DNA of 6,135 nt from the NCBI GenBank assembly GCA_903930035.1, contig CAIYXG010000164.1, positions 1 to 6,135 of the forward strand. Reading direction: 5' to 3'. Positions 1-6,080 of the stretch are shown here, one piece after another. The notes under the pieces were generated by a model. It was not told the DNA's origin. It made no database searches and was given only the letters and a program-made list of their open reading frames with translations. Numbering within the stretch: position 1 is the stretch's first letter; every line of letters starts with the position of its first letter. This DNA comes from an uncultured Actinomycetes bacterium. Its GTDB lineage: Bacteria; Actinomycetota; Acidimicrobiia; Acidimicrobiales; Microtrichaceae. The position numbers and the translations under genes were made by a program.

Positions 1-548
1 CGACGCATCTCGGTGGAAGGAAGGCGCAGGGTGGCGAAATCGCCCTCCTTCGCAACCAGCTGCACCGAGGCGCCGGCGCTGCGAGCCATCTTGCCGCCGC
101 CGCCGACGTGGAGCTCAACGTTGTGCACGACGGTACCGACCGGGATGTAGCGGAGCGGCAGCGCATTGCCGGGACGGATGTCCGCGGCCGGCCCCGACGA
201 GACCGTCTGGCCGACCTCGAGACCCGCCGGCGCCAGGATGTAGCGCTTCTCACCGTCCAGGTAGTGCAGCAGCGCGATGCGACAGGTGCGGTTCGGGTCG
301 TACTCGATGGTCGCGACCTTGGCCGGCACGCCGTCCTTGTTGCGCTTGAAGTCGATGACGCGGTACTGGCGCTTGTGACCGCCACCCTTGTGGCGGGCCG
401 TCTTGCGACCGTAGGAGTTGCGGCCACCGGTGTTGGTCTTCTTCGCGAGGAGCGACTTCTCCGGGCGATCGGTGGTGAGCTCGGAGAAGTCCGAGACCGT
501 CTGGAAGCGACGGCCGGCGCTCGTGGGCTTACGACGACGAAGAGCCAT
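1..548 (-). CDS. rplB: 50S ribosomal protein L2, N-terminal part (cut by window edge)
   Basis: L2 is a primary 23S rRNA-binding protein of the large subunit, needed for subunit association and for building the peptidyl-transferase centre. The reading frame begins at an ATG (546-548) and runs off the left edge, giving 182 complete residues of a protein that is usually about 275 long. It starts MALRRRKPTSAGRR and contains the L2 hallmarks GGRNSYGR, RHKGGGHKRQYRVIDF, YDPNRTCRIALLHY and GEKRYILAP (RNA-binding OB-fold part). These are followed by NALPLRYIPVGT and ARSAGASVQLVAKEG (start of the SH3-like part). The C-terminal third, with the conserved catalytic-centre histidine region, lies outside the window. 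The start lies 3 bases after the rplW stop, so translation is probably coupled. Identification is secure; the missing end is simply the window edge, not a truncation. Confidence 0.97.
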   Translation of the reverse strand, partial: MALRRRKPTSAGRRFQTVSDFSELTTDRPEKSLLAKKTNTGGRNSYGRKTARHKGGGHKRQYRVIDFKRNKDGVPAKVATIEYDPNRTCRIALLHYLDGEKRYILAPAGLEVGQTVSSGPAADIRPGNALPLRYIPVGTVVHNVELHVGGGGKMARSAGASVQLVAKEGDFATLRLPSTEMR

Positions 549-551
549 GAC

Positions 552-848
552 TCACGCCCCCTCGAACAGGTCGATCGAGTCGCCCTCGGCGAGGGTGACG
601 ATGGCCCGCTTCTGGTCGGTGGTGGAGCCGAAGGTGTTGGAGCGCCGGTTGCGGCGGCGCTTGCCCTTGCGGTTCAGCGTGTTGACGCTCGAGACCTTCA
701 CGCCCGGCCAGATGGCCTCGACGGCGTCACGGATCTCGGGCTTCGAGGCGTCCGGTGCGACCACGAAGGTGAACACGCCGCTGTCGAGCAGCCCGTAGGA
801 CTTCTCGCTCACGACCGGGCGGATGATGACGTCGCGGGGGTCCTTCAC
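552..848 (-). CDS. rplW: 50S ribosomal protein L23
   Basis: L23 binds domain III of 23S rRNA beside the exit tunnel and is the docking site for trigger factor and SRP. The 98-residue product reads MKDPRDVIIRPVVSEKS at its start, the standard L23 opening (D-II-RPVVSEKS). It continues with FVVAPDASKPEIRDAVE, then WPGVKVSSVNTLNRKGKRRR, the basic rRNA-binding loop around residues 48-70. Length is normal for the family. The start is a GTG at 846-848, chosen because it follows a perfect AGGAGG and gives a product beginning right at the conserved block. The frame stays open further upstream, but that part is a shadow of rplD. The GTG overlaps the rplD stop as GTGA, a typical coupling arrangement. 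The stop lies 3 bases before rplB. Confidence 0.96.
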   Translation of the reverse strand: MKDPRDVIIRPVVSEKSYGLLDSGVFTFVVAPDASKPEIRDAVEAIWPGVKVSSVNTLNRKGKRRRNRRSNTFGSTTDQKRAIVTLAEGDSIDLFEGA

Positions 849-1492
849 GATGCGGCCTCCTCGGACTCGGCGCCGGCGGCCGGGTCGGCCGTCGGCAGGG
901 TGCTGGTGGTGAACACGACGTAGTCGTTCACCAGCACGTCGTAGGTGTTCAGCTGCCCGGCCGAGAGCACGTGGACCTCGGGCAGGTTGCGGAAGCTCTT
1001 CTGGGTGACCACGTCGTCGTGCTCGACGACCACGAGGACCCGGCCCGTCACGCCCAGGGCGCTCAGCGCCGCCCTGGCGTCCTTGGTGCTCGGGGCGTCG
1101 AAGTCCCAGCCGGCCACCACGACGACCTTGTTCTCGGCCGCGCGGTCCGACAGCGCCGAGCGCAGGGCCAGCCGCTTCATCTTCTTGGGCGTCCGCTGCG
1201 CGTAGCTGCGGGGCTTGGGGCCCAGGGCGATGCCGCCACCGCGCCACTGCGGGGCACGGATCGACCCCTGGCGGCCGCGGCCGGTGCCCTTCTGCTTGAA
1301 CGGCTTGGCGCCGCCACCGGCCACCTCGGCACGGGTCTTGGTCGACTGCGTGCCCGCACGCCTCGCGGCGAGCTGGGCCGTCACGACCTGGTGCATCACC
1401 GGCACGTTGGGCTCGATGCCGAACACGGCGTCGTCGAGCTCGACGGTCCCCTGCTCACCACCGGAGCGGGTCCGGACCTTCACGTTCGCCAT
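845..1492 (-). CDS. rplD: 50S ribosomal protein L4
   Basis: L4 binds 23S rRNA early in assembly; its long loop lines the exit-tunnel constriction. In gamma-proteobacteria L4 also represses the S10 operon by binding the mRNA leader. The 215-residue product has the L4 layout: an N-terminal strand region (MANVKVRTRSG), then MHQVVTAQLAARRAGT (about 33-48). The extended tunnel loop follows at about residues 49-97, with QSTKTRAEVAGGG, KPFKQKGTGRGRQGS and APQWRGGG. After it come KKMKRLALRSALS (about 103-115) and a C-terminal globular half ending in LVNDYVVFTTS. The last 15 residues are an acidic, alanine-rich tail (TADPAAGAESEEAAS) beyond the conserved core. The ATG (1490-1492) shares one base with the rplC stop (TGATG). 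Identification is secure. Whether this L4 also regulates its own operon here cannot be told from the gene. Confidence 0.97.
   Translation of the reverse strand: MANVKVRTRSGGEQGTVELDDAVFGIEPNVPVMHQVVTAQLAARRAGTQSTKTRAEVAGGGAKPFKQKGTGRGRQGSIRAPQWRGGGIALGPKPRSYAQRTPKKMKRLALRSALSDRAAENKVVVVAGWDFDAPSTKDARAALSALGVTGRVLVVVEHDDVVTQKSFRNLPEVHVLSAGQLNTYDVLVNDYVVFTTSTLPTADPAAGAESEEAAS
856..861 (-). promoter_or_regulatory. Ribosome binding site of rplW
   Basis: The minus strand reads AGGAGG here, a full match to the anti-Shine-Dalgarno sequence, 7 bases before the GTG at 846-848. It lies inside the end of rplD. This site decides the rplW start, since the frame has no ATG at this point and remains open well upstream. 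Confidence 0.85.
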
Positions 1493-2154
1493 CAGGCCGC
1501 ACCCCCGGCGACCCGCTGGCCGCCCTTGATCGCGTCACGCACGAGCACCAGCCCGCCACGGGGACCGGGCACGGCGCCACGGACCAGCACGACCTGCTGC
1601 TCCGCGTCCGCCCGGACGACCTCGAGGTTGAGCGTGGTGACCTGCGCGGCACCCATGCGACCGGCCATCCGGACGCCCTTGAACACGCGGGCCGGCGTGG
1701 CGCACTGCCCCACCGCACCCGGCTTGCGGTGCACGCGGTGCGCACCGTGCGAGGCCGGCTGGCCCTTGAAGTTGTGACGCTTCATGGTGCCGGCGAAGCC
1801 CTTGCCCTTGGACACGGCCGTCACGTCGACGAGCTGGCCGGCCTCGAACACGTCGGCGGCCAGCTCCTGGCCGACCTCGAACTCTGAGACGTCCTCGAGG
1901 CGCAGCTCGACGAGCCCCACGCCGGGCTCGACGCCGGCGGCCTCGAAGTGGCCGGCCTTGGGACGGCTGAGCTTGCGGGCGTCCTTCTGCCCGTAGGTCA
2001 CCTGCAGCGCTGCGTACCCGTCACGCTCGGCGGTGCGGATCTGCACCACCCGGACCGGGGAGACGCGCAGCACGGTGACCGGCACGACGACGTTGTCGTC
2101 GGTCCAGACCTGGGTCATGCCCAGCTTCTCTCCTACCAGTGCCTTCTTCGCCAT
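1492..2154 (-). CDS. rplC: 50S ribosomal protein L3
   Basis: L3 is one of the assembly-initiating large-subunit proteins, with a loop reaching the peptidyl-transferase centre. The 220-residue product starts MAKKALVGEKLGMTQVW, the classic L3 opening. It holds the signature region at about residues 113-168: AVSKGKGFAGTMKRHNF, GQPASHGAHRVHRKPGAVGQ and TPARVFKGVRMAGRMG. Gln150 in GAVGQ corresponds to the glutamine methylated by PrmB in Escherichia coli. The length is normal. An in-frame ATG lies 12 codons upstream, but the ATG at 2152-2154 is chosen. It is preceded by GAAGGA with 9 bases of spacing and gives the family-standard N-terminus; the extra 12 residues would be translated from leader sequence. 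It is the first gene of the compact rplC-rplD-rplW-rplB block and is separated from rpsJ by 267 bases of structured non-coding sequence. Confidence 0.97.
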   Translation of the reverse strand: MAKKALVGEKLGMTQVWTDDNVVVPVTVLRVSPVRVVQIRTAERDGYAALQVTYGQKDARKLSRPKAGHFEAAGVEPGVGLVELRLEDVSEFEVGQELAADVFEAGQLVDVTAVSKGKGFAGTMKRHNFKGQPASHGAHRVHRKPGAVGQCATPARVFKGVRMAGRMGAAQVTTLNLEVVRADAEQQVVLVRGAVPGPRGGLVLVRDAIKGGQRVAGGAA

Positions 2155-2177
2155 GTCGGCTGTTCCTTCGGTGATCG

Positions 2178-2197
2178 GTGGCGGAGTCACCCGCCAC
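2178..2197 (-). promoter_or_regulatory. Hairpin just upstream of rplC ribosome binding site
   Basis: The RNA reads GTGGCGG, a GTGACT loop, then CCGCCAC: a perfect 7-bp stem. It ends 8 bases before the GAAGGA of rplC (2164-2169). A protein or ribosome acting on this stem could affect rplC initiation, but nothing shows that it does. Confidence 0.4.
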
Positions 2198-2206
2198 TCA
2201 CGCGAA

Positions 2207-2235
2207 CGCTCCGCACGGGCGAGCCCGGCGGAGCG
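2207..2235 (-). promoter_or_regulatory. Bulged hairpin in the rplC leader
   Basis: CGCTCCGC pairs with GCGGAGCG (8 bp), continued by CGGG/CCCG (4 bp) with one unpaired U at 2215 on the 3' side and a CTCG loop. It is the longest near-contiguous stem in the gap. Bulged stems of this type are common protein-binding sites, which fits an r-protein-binding leader but does not prove it. Confidence 0.45.
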
Positions 2236-2359
2236 GCGATTCGGTTGTGCCGTGGGGTAACCGGTGGTCGGCCACGGACGTCGGTTTTCAGGGCTCCCCC
2301 GGCCAGCGACGGCCGGTCGGGGGGACCGGATCCGGAACGGTGAGACCTTTCCGGACGAC

Positions 2360-2388
2360 CGGGAGACCCTAGGGCAGGCGGTCTCCCG
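2360..2388 (-). promoter_or_regulatory. 9-bp hairpin directly after the rpsJ terminator-like signal
   Basis: CGGGAGACC and GGTCTCCCG form a perfect 9-bp stem around an 11-base loop. It lies 5 bases downstream of the U-rich tract of the terminator-like element. Its 5' arm carries GAGACC, which could instead pair with the GGTCTC in the loop region of the next hairpin (2331-2355), so two alternative folds are possible. Confidence 0.4.
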
Positions 2389-2393
2389 CCCGC

Positions 2394-2420
2394 AAAAGAA
2401 GCCCCGGCCGGGTCGGCCGA
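2394..2420 (-). terminator. Intrinsic-terminator-like hairpin after rpsJ
   Basis: On the minus strand TCGGCCG and CGGCCGG form a GC stem of about 7 bp (the outer pair a wobble) around a 3-base loop, followed by GG and the tract CTTCTTTT (2394-2401). This is the layout of a Rho-independent terminator. It begins 2 bases after the rpsJ stop codon and lies inside what is normally a single S10 transcript. It could end or attenuate transcription between rpsJ and rplC, or mark an RNA processing point. The short loop and interrupted U tract lower certainty. Confidence 0.5.
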
Positions 2421-2421
2421 C

Positions 2422-2742
2422 CTATGCGTTCTGGATCTTGATCTCGATGTCGACGCCGGCCGGGAGGTCCAGGCGCTGGAGCGAGTCCACCGTCTTGGGG
2501 GTCGGGTCGATGATGTCGATGAGCCGCTTGTGGATGCGCATCTCGAAGTGCTCGCGGGAGTCCTTGTCCTTGTGGGGGGACCGGATCACCGTGAAGCGGT
2601 GCTTGCGGGTGGGGAGCGGGATCGGGCCCCGGACCGACGCCTGCGTGCGGGTCACGGTCTCCACGATCTTCTTTGCGGACTGGTCGATGATCTCATGGTC
2701 GTACGCCTTGAGGCGGATGCGGATCTTCTGCTCTGCGGCCAT
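2422..2742 (-). CDS. rpsJ: 30S ribosomal protein S10 / NusE
   Basis: S10 is a head protein of the small subunit and, as NusE, partners NusB in transcription antitermination. The 106-residue product is full length. It has the standard opening QKIRIRLKAYDHEIID (5-20), then GPIPLPTRKHRFTVIRSPH (39-57), the long loop at the centre of the fold, then KDSREHFEMRIHKRLIDI and LDLPAGVDIEIKI at the end. The ATG at 2740-2742 is chosen over an in-frame ATG 17 codons upstream. It gives the usual N-terminus and sits behind a GGGAGG Shine-Dalgarno; the upstream extension is encoded by leader sequence that can form a hairpin. rpsJ is usually the first gene of the S10 operon. Here it stands between a non-ribosomal gene (132 bases upstream) and a 267-base structured gap. 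Confidence 0.97.
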   Translation of the reverse strand: MAAEQKIRIRLKAYDHEIIDQSAKKIVETVTRTQASVRGPIPLPTRKHRFTVIRSPHKDKDSREHFEMRIHKRLIDIIDPTPKTVDSLQRLDLPAGVDIEIKIQNA

Positions 2743-2745
2743 GCG

Positions 2746-2760
2746 GGCCCTCCCTGCTGC
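2746..2760 (-). promoter_or_regulatory. rpsJ ribosome-binding segment shared with tuf
   Basis: The minus strand reads GCAGCAGGGAGGGCC, ending 3 bases before the rpsJ ATG. The same 15 bases occur before tuf at 5888-5902 with the same 3-base gap, and both genes begin ATGGCC. The GGGAGG inside it is the Shine-Dalgarno sequence. It supports the chosen rpsJ start. Confidence 0.8.
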
Positions 2761-2779
2761 GGCGCCGACGGACGGCGCC
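2761..2779 (-). promoter_or_regulatory. Hairpin abutting the rpsJ ribosome binding site
   Basis: GGCGCCG and CGGCGCC form a perfect 7-bp stem with a TCCGT loop. Its last base directly touches the shared ribosome-binding segment at 2760. It could modulate rpsJ translation; the effect is inferred from position only. Confidence 0.4.
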
Positions 2780-2801
2780 CTGGTGGTGATCATCGACTGT
2801 C

Positions 2802-2825
2802 AAGAAACGGCGCCCCGGAGGGCGC
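2802..2825 (-). terminator. Possible intrinsic terminator after the GINT1-like gene
   Basis: GCGCCC and GGGCGC form a 6-bp all-GC stem around TCCG, followed by CGTTTCTT. It lies about 50 bases after the stop of the 564-residue gene and 60 bases before the rpsJ ATG. This would separate that gene's transcript from rpsJ. The stem is short, so the call is moderate. Confidence 0.4.
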
Positions 2826-2831
2826 ACGGAG

Positions 2832-2862
2832 ACGATAGACGCCGCGGCCGGGGCCGTGCCAA
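2832..2862 (-). promoter_or_regulatory. Weak candidate promoter for rpsJ
   Basis: TTGGCA (2857-2862) and TATCGT (2832-2837, fitting the actinobacterial TANNNT pattern) lie 19 bases apart, slightly wide. Transcription would begin near 2825, at the base of the hairpin called as a terminator, giving a leader of about 80 bases to rpsJ. This is pattern matching in GC-rich DNA and is uncertain. Confidence 0.25.
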
Positions 2863-2874
2863 GTCGACCGGGCG

Positions 2875-4569
2875 TCAGCGGCGCAGCCGGGCTCGCAGCT
2901 CCCGGCGCACCACCGGCAGCGAGAACCGGCGCACGTTGCCGTCGACCAGCGTCACCCCGCCCACCGCCGAGAGGGTGTGGAGGCCGTCGGGGAACGGGCC
3001 CGCGGGGTCGGGCGAGATGACGGCGACCTCGGTCTGTGCGTAGCCGTCCGGGTCCAGGCGGTCGACGCGGACGATCCCGACGGCCGCCCCGTACCGCGGC
3101 GAGCAGCGCTGCACCGGCCGGTAGAGCACGCCCTCGTGGACGAACGGGGTGCCGGCCCCGCGGGCCCCGTTGACGTCGACGACGAGCGGGTCGCACGCGT
3201 GCGGCAGCCACGGCCCCTCGAAGCGGTCGGCGTACCAGGCCCGGAGCGACGTGTTGGAGCCACGGTCCCGGTCGGTCCCGAAGAGCCACCACCGGCCCTC
3301 CCACCGGACCACCGTCGGGTCCAGCACCGCCAGGTCGGCCACGAGCACGAGCGGGTCGCCGAGCTGCAGCGTCACCGGGTCGAACCGGTAGGCCCGGACC
3401 TCCTTCGAGCCGGCGTTCTCGGGCAGGCACCAGAGGCCGTCGGTGGTCCCCTCCCCCGCGACCTCCACCAGGGCCGGGTAGGACGCGTGGTGCTCGAACC
3501 GCACCACCTCGGTCGGCCCGTCCACCGGCGCGGAGGACGAGCCGGCGGGGGCCGACCAGCGGATGGCCGAGACCACGCCGTGGTTGCCGGCGTGGTCGTA
3601 GTCCTCCACGAGCATGAGCAGGTCGTCCCCGACCATCACCCCGGCGGGGTCGGCGACGTAGCGCTCCTTCTCCGGCAGGCGGGGGAGCCAGCGGACGCCG
3701 GACACGTCCTGGTCCTCGAGCAGCGTGTGGATCGGCCGGTCGAGCACGCCCACGTTCCAGCGGTCGCCACGGAGGATCCCGTCGGCCTGGCGGACGGCGT
3801 TGGCCGCACCCATGCGGAGCAGTGCCGTCGCCAGCGCCCGCCAGCCGGGCGGCCGGTAGAGGGGCGCCGTCGACGCGCTCGGCGGGGCGTCCACCGCACC
3901 GGGGCCGTCGGCCAGCACGCGGCGCGCGACCTGTGCCGGCAGCCCGGCGGCGCCCAGGTACGACTGGTCGCGGTTGCGCCGGTAGCTCTGCGGGACCGTG
4001 GAGAACGCGGCCCGGGCCAGCGGCACGCCGCCGTCGAGGCGGTCGGTGAGGCGCTGCAGCAGGACCCCGCTCACCGGGTCGCCCTGGGCCAGCTCCCAGA
4101 AGCACGGCGGGCCCCCGCGGACCACCCGCTCGTCGTCGTGGTGGAACGACCAGATGCCGAGCGGGGCCACGTCGAGCACCTCGCCGCGGACCATGCCGAA
4201 CCCGAGCCGGAGCAGCATGTCGGGACGCGCCGCCCGGACGGCGTCGAGCGCCTCGTCGGGGAACTCCTGCCAGTGGCCCTCGGTGCGGACCACCACGTCG
4301 ACCTGGGGCACGCCCTCGAACCGGGCGGTGCAGTCGACCGGGCGCAGCGCGACGGACCGGCGGGCCGCGGCGCGGTTGAAGACGGTCCAGGCCAGGCGGC
4401 CGGCCGACCAGAGCTCGCGGGCCGAGGGCCGGGGGGCCGGCGGTGCGGCGTCGCGGACGACCAGGACCAGCCGGGCGCCGTCGACCTGGGCGAGCGCGTC
4501 GAGCACCTCGGCCTGCCACCTCGGCAGCGTGGTGCCCGCCACCATGACGCCCCATCGCAGTTCGTCCAC
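2875..4569 (-). CDS. Formyltransferase-like / GINT1-like two-domain protein, probable glycan-modifying enzyme
   Basis: The 564-residue protein has two parts. Residues about 5-200 resemble the formyltransferase N-terminal fold: an opening strand LRWGVMVAGTTLPRWQ, VLDVAPLGIWSFHHDDERVVRGGPPCFWEL (131-160), a TGV-like SGVLLQRLTDRLDGG (167-181) and an RRNR motif (197-200). In methionyl-tRNA formyltransferase the corresponding block has Asn-x-His and a later Asp. Here Ser141 replaces the Asn, while His143 and Asp179 are kept. Residues about 290-550 resemble the beta-propeller-like domain of glucosamine inositolphosphorylceramide transferase 1 and GH43-type proteins (PENAGSKEVRAYRFD, LDPTVVRWEGRWWLFGTDRD, GTPFVHEGVLYRPVQRCS, YG). 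Bacterial proteins of this architecture are, as far as I recall, mostly linked to surface polysaccharides, with the reaction unproven. There is no signal peptide or membrane segment, so it is probably cytoplasmic. The GTG start is the only one keeping the first strand; an in-frame TAG lies 4 codons upstream. Its place between tuf and rpsJ is unusual. Confidence 0.8.
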   Translation of the reverse strand: MDELRWGVMVAGTTLPRWQAEVLDALAQVDGARLVLVVRDAAPPAPRPSARELWSAGRLAWTVFNRAAARRSVALRPVDCTARFEGVPQVDVVVRTEGHWQEFPDEALDAVRAARPDMLLRLGFGMVRGEVLDVAPLGIWSFHHDDERVVRGGPPCFWELAQGDPVSGVLLQRLTDRLDGGVPLARAAFSTVPQSYRRNRDQSYLGAAGLPAQVARRVLADGPGAVDAPPSASTAPLYRPPGWRALATALLRMGAANAVRQADGILRGDRWNVGVLDRPIHTLLEDQDVSGVRWLPRLPEKERYVADPAGVMVGDDLLMLVEDYDHAGNHGVVSAIRWSAPAGSSSAPVDGPTEVVRFEHHASYPALVEVAGEGTTDGLWCLPENAGSKEVRAYRFDPVTLQLGDPLVLVADLAVLDPTVVRWEGRWWLFGTDRDRGSNTSLRAWYADRFEGPWLPHACDPLVVDVNGARGAGTPFVHEGVLYRPVQRCSPRYGAAVGIVRVDRLDPDGYAQTEVAVISPDPAGPFPDGLHTLSAVGGVTLVDGNVRRFSLPVVRRELRARLRR

Positions 4570-4575
4570 CGCACC

Positions 4576-4604
4576 AACCTAGGGGCGGCCGGGCGGCTTG
4601 CCAC
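4576..4604 (-). promoter_or_regulatory. Candidate promoter for a leaderless GINT1-like transcript
   Basis: GTGGCA (4599-4604) and TAGGTT (4576-4581, TANNNT type) lie 17 bases apart, and the -10-like hexamer ends 6 bases before the GTG start at 4569. Transcription would start at or next to the start codon. No good Shine-Dalgarno sequence precedes the GTG, which fits a leaderless mRNA, a common form in Actinobacteria. The hexamers are weak matches. Confidence 0.35.
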
Positions 4605-4608
4605 CCGG
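4589..4608 (-). repeat. Inverted repeat upstream of the GINT1-like gene
   Basis: CCGGGTGG, a CAAG loop and CCGCCCGG form an 8-bp stem with one G-U pair in RNA. It overlaps the proposed -35 hexamer, so it could be an operator-like inverted repeat or simply GC-rich noise. Confidence 0.3.
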
Positions 4609-4643
4609 TCGCCCGCGCCGGGCCGCTTGCACCCCGGACGCGC

Positions 4644-4673
4644 CACGGCCCGCCTGCTGCCAGGCGGGCCGTG
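4644..4673 (-). terminator. 13-bp perfect hairpin downstream of tuf, probable terminator
   Basis: CACGGCCCGCCTG and CAGGCGGGCCGTG pair over 13 bp with only a 4-base loop, starting 23 bases after the tuf stop. It is the strongest hairpin in the window and is in the right place to end the tRNA-tuf transcript. No U tract follows, as often in high-GC Actinobacteria. It may therefore act as a U-less terminator or as a stabilising 3' end. Confidence 0.6.
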
Positions 4674-4696
4674 CGCAGACTGCGACGAGGTCGGGG

Positions 4697-5884
<1,188 letters not shown>

Positions 5885-5887
5885 GAC

Positions 5888-5902
5888 GGCCCTCCCTGCT
5901 GC
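5888..5902 (-). promoter_or_regulatory. tuf ribosome-binding segment shared with rpsJ
   Basis: The minus strand reads GCAGCAGGGAGGGCC, 3 bases before the tuf ATG and identical to the rpsJ segment at 2746-2760. A short GCCC/GGGC stem (5908-5920) lies just upstream, in the place of the stronger rpsJ hairpin. The segment fixes the tuf start. Confidence 0.8.
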
Positions 5903-5948
5903 TCCGTGCCCTCGACGGGCTGGTTGTGTGCCCCGGACGGGACGTGAG

Positions 5949-6022
5949 TAGTGGCGGTCAGACTCGAACTGACGACCCCTCGATTATGAGCCGAGTGCTC
6001 TCACCAACTGAGCTACGCCACC
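5949..6022 (-). tRNA. tRNA-Met (anticodon CAT)
   Basis: All cloverleaf arms can be written out: acceptor GGTGGCG/CGCCACT (G1-U72 wobble), D stem GCTC/GAGC, anticodon stem CTCGG/TCGAG around the loop CTCATAA, 5-base variable loop, T stem GTCAG/CTGAC with loop TTCGAGT, and A73. That gives 74 bases with no encoded CCA. The anticodon lies at 5986-5988. The first pair is G-U rather than the C1/A72 mismatch of bacterial initiator tRNA, so it is an elongator type. A CAT anticodon could also belong to an isoleucine tRNA modified by TilS. Met is preferred because tRNA-Thr(GGT)-tRNA-Met pairs are a common actinobacterial arrangement. Confidence 0.9.
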
Positions 6023-6040
6023 CTGCAACGGGCCCGTCGG

Positions 6041-6062
6041 GCCGGGCTGGTGGCAGCCCGGC
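6041..6062 (-). promoter_or_regulatory. Hairpin in the spacer between the two tRNAs
   Basis: GCCGGGCT, a GCCACC loop and AGCCCGGC give a perfect 8-bp stem within the 58-base spacer. There is no U tract, so it looks more like a spacer stem trimmed during tRNA maturation than a terminator. Confidence 0.35.
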
Positions 6063-6080
6063 GGCGACGGATCCGGCGCG

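Larger units (their letters stand above)
2155..2421 (-). promoter_or_regulatory. Structured rpsJ-rplC intergenic region, candidate regulatory RNA leader
   Basis: No gene is seen in these 267 bases, but the minus-strand RNA could form a row of hairpins. In transcription order these are: a terminator-like hairpin at 2404-2420; a 9-bp perfect stem with 11-base loop at 2360-2388; a 7-bp stem (TCCGGAA/TTCCGGA) at 2331-2355, with an inner GGT/ACC stem and triloop; a 6-bp CCGGCC/GGCCGG core with imperfect C/G extension at 2292-2327; an 8+4-bp stem with one bulged base and a tetraloop at 2207-2235; and a 7-bp stem (GTGGCGG/CCGCCAC) at 2178-2197, just before the rplC Shine-Dalgarno. The stretch 2236-2291 also holds a possible 6-bp CCGTGG/CCACGG pairing. 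S10 operons are known to carry r-protein-binding leaders in other bacteria, but normally ahead of rpsJ. I do not recognise this as a named RNA family. Chance pairing is frequent at this GC content, so function is inference. Confidence 0.45.

Noticed and set aside
2366..2395. TTGCGG and TAGGGT spaced 18 bases, a possible rplC promoter
   Set aside because: Both hexamers are weak matches and both lie in or next to the hairpins of the gap. It is worth remembering if start-site data show a separate rplC transcript, but not strong enough to call.
2411..2422. Perfect 12-base palindrome GGTCGGCCGACC at the rpsJ stop
   Set aside because: It overlaps the terminator-like stem and is better explained by that; a separate operator has no other support.
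2798..2803. Perfect -35 consensus TTGACA on the minus strand before rpsJ
   Set aside because: No acceptable -10 lies 15-19 bases downstream, where the sequence is GGGCGC-like. It overlaps the U-rich tail of a terminator-like hairpin.
2693..4555. Minus-strand 620-codon frame overlapping the GINT1-like gene
   Set aside because: It is a shifted frame of the real gene with almost only Arg, Gly, Pro and Ala, and its end merges into rpsJ in the wrong reading order.
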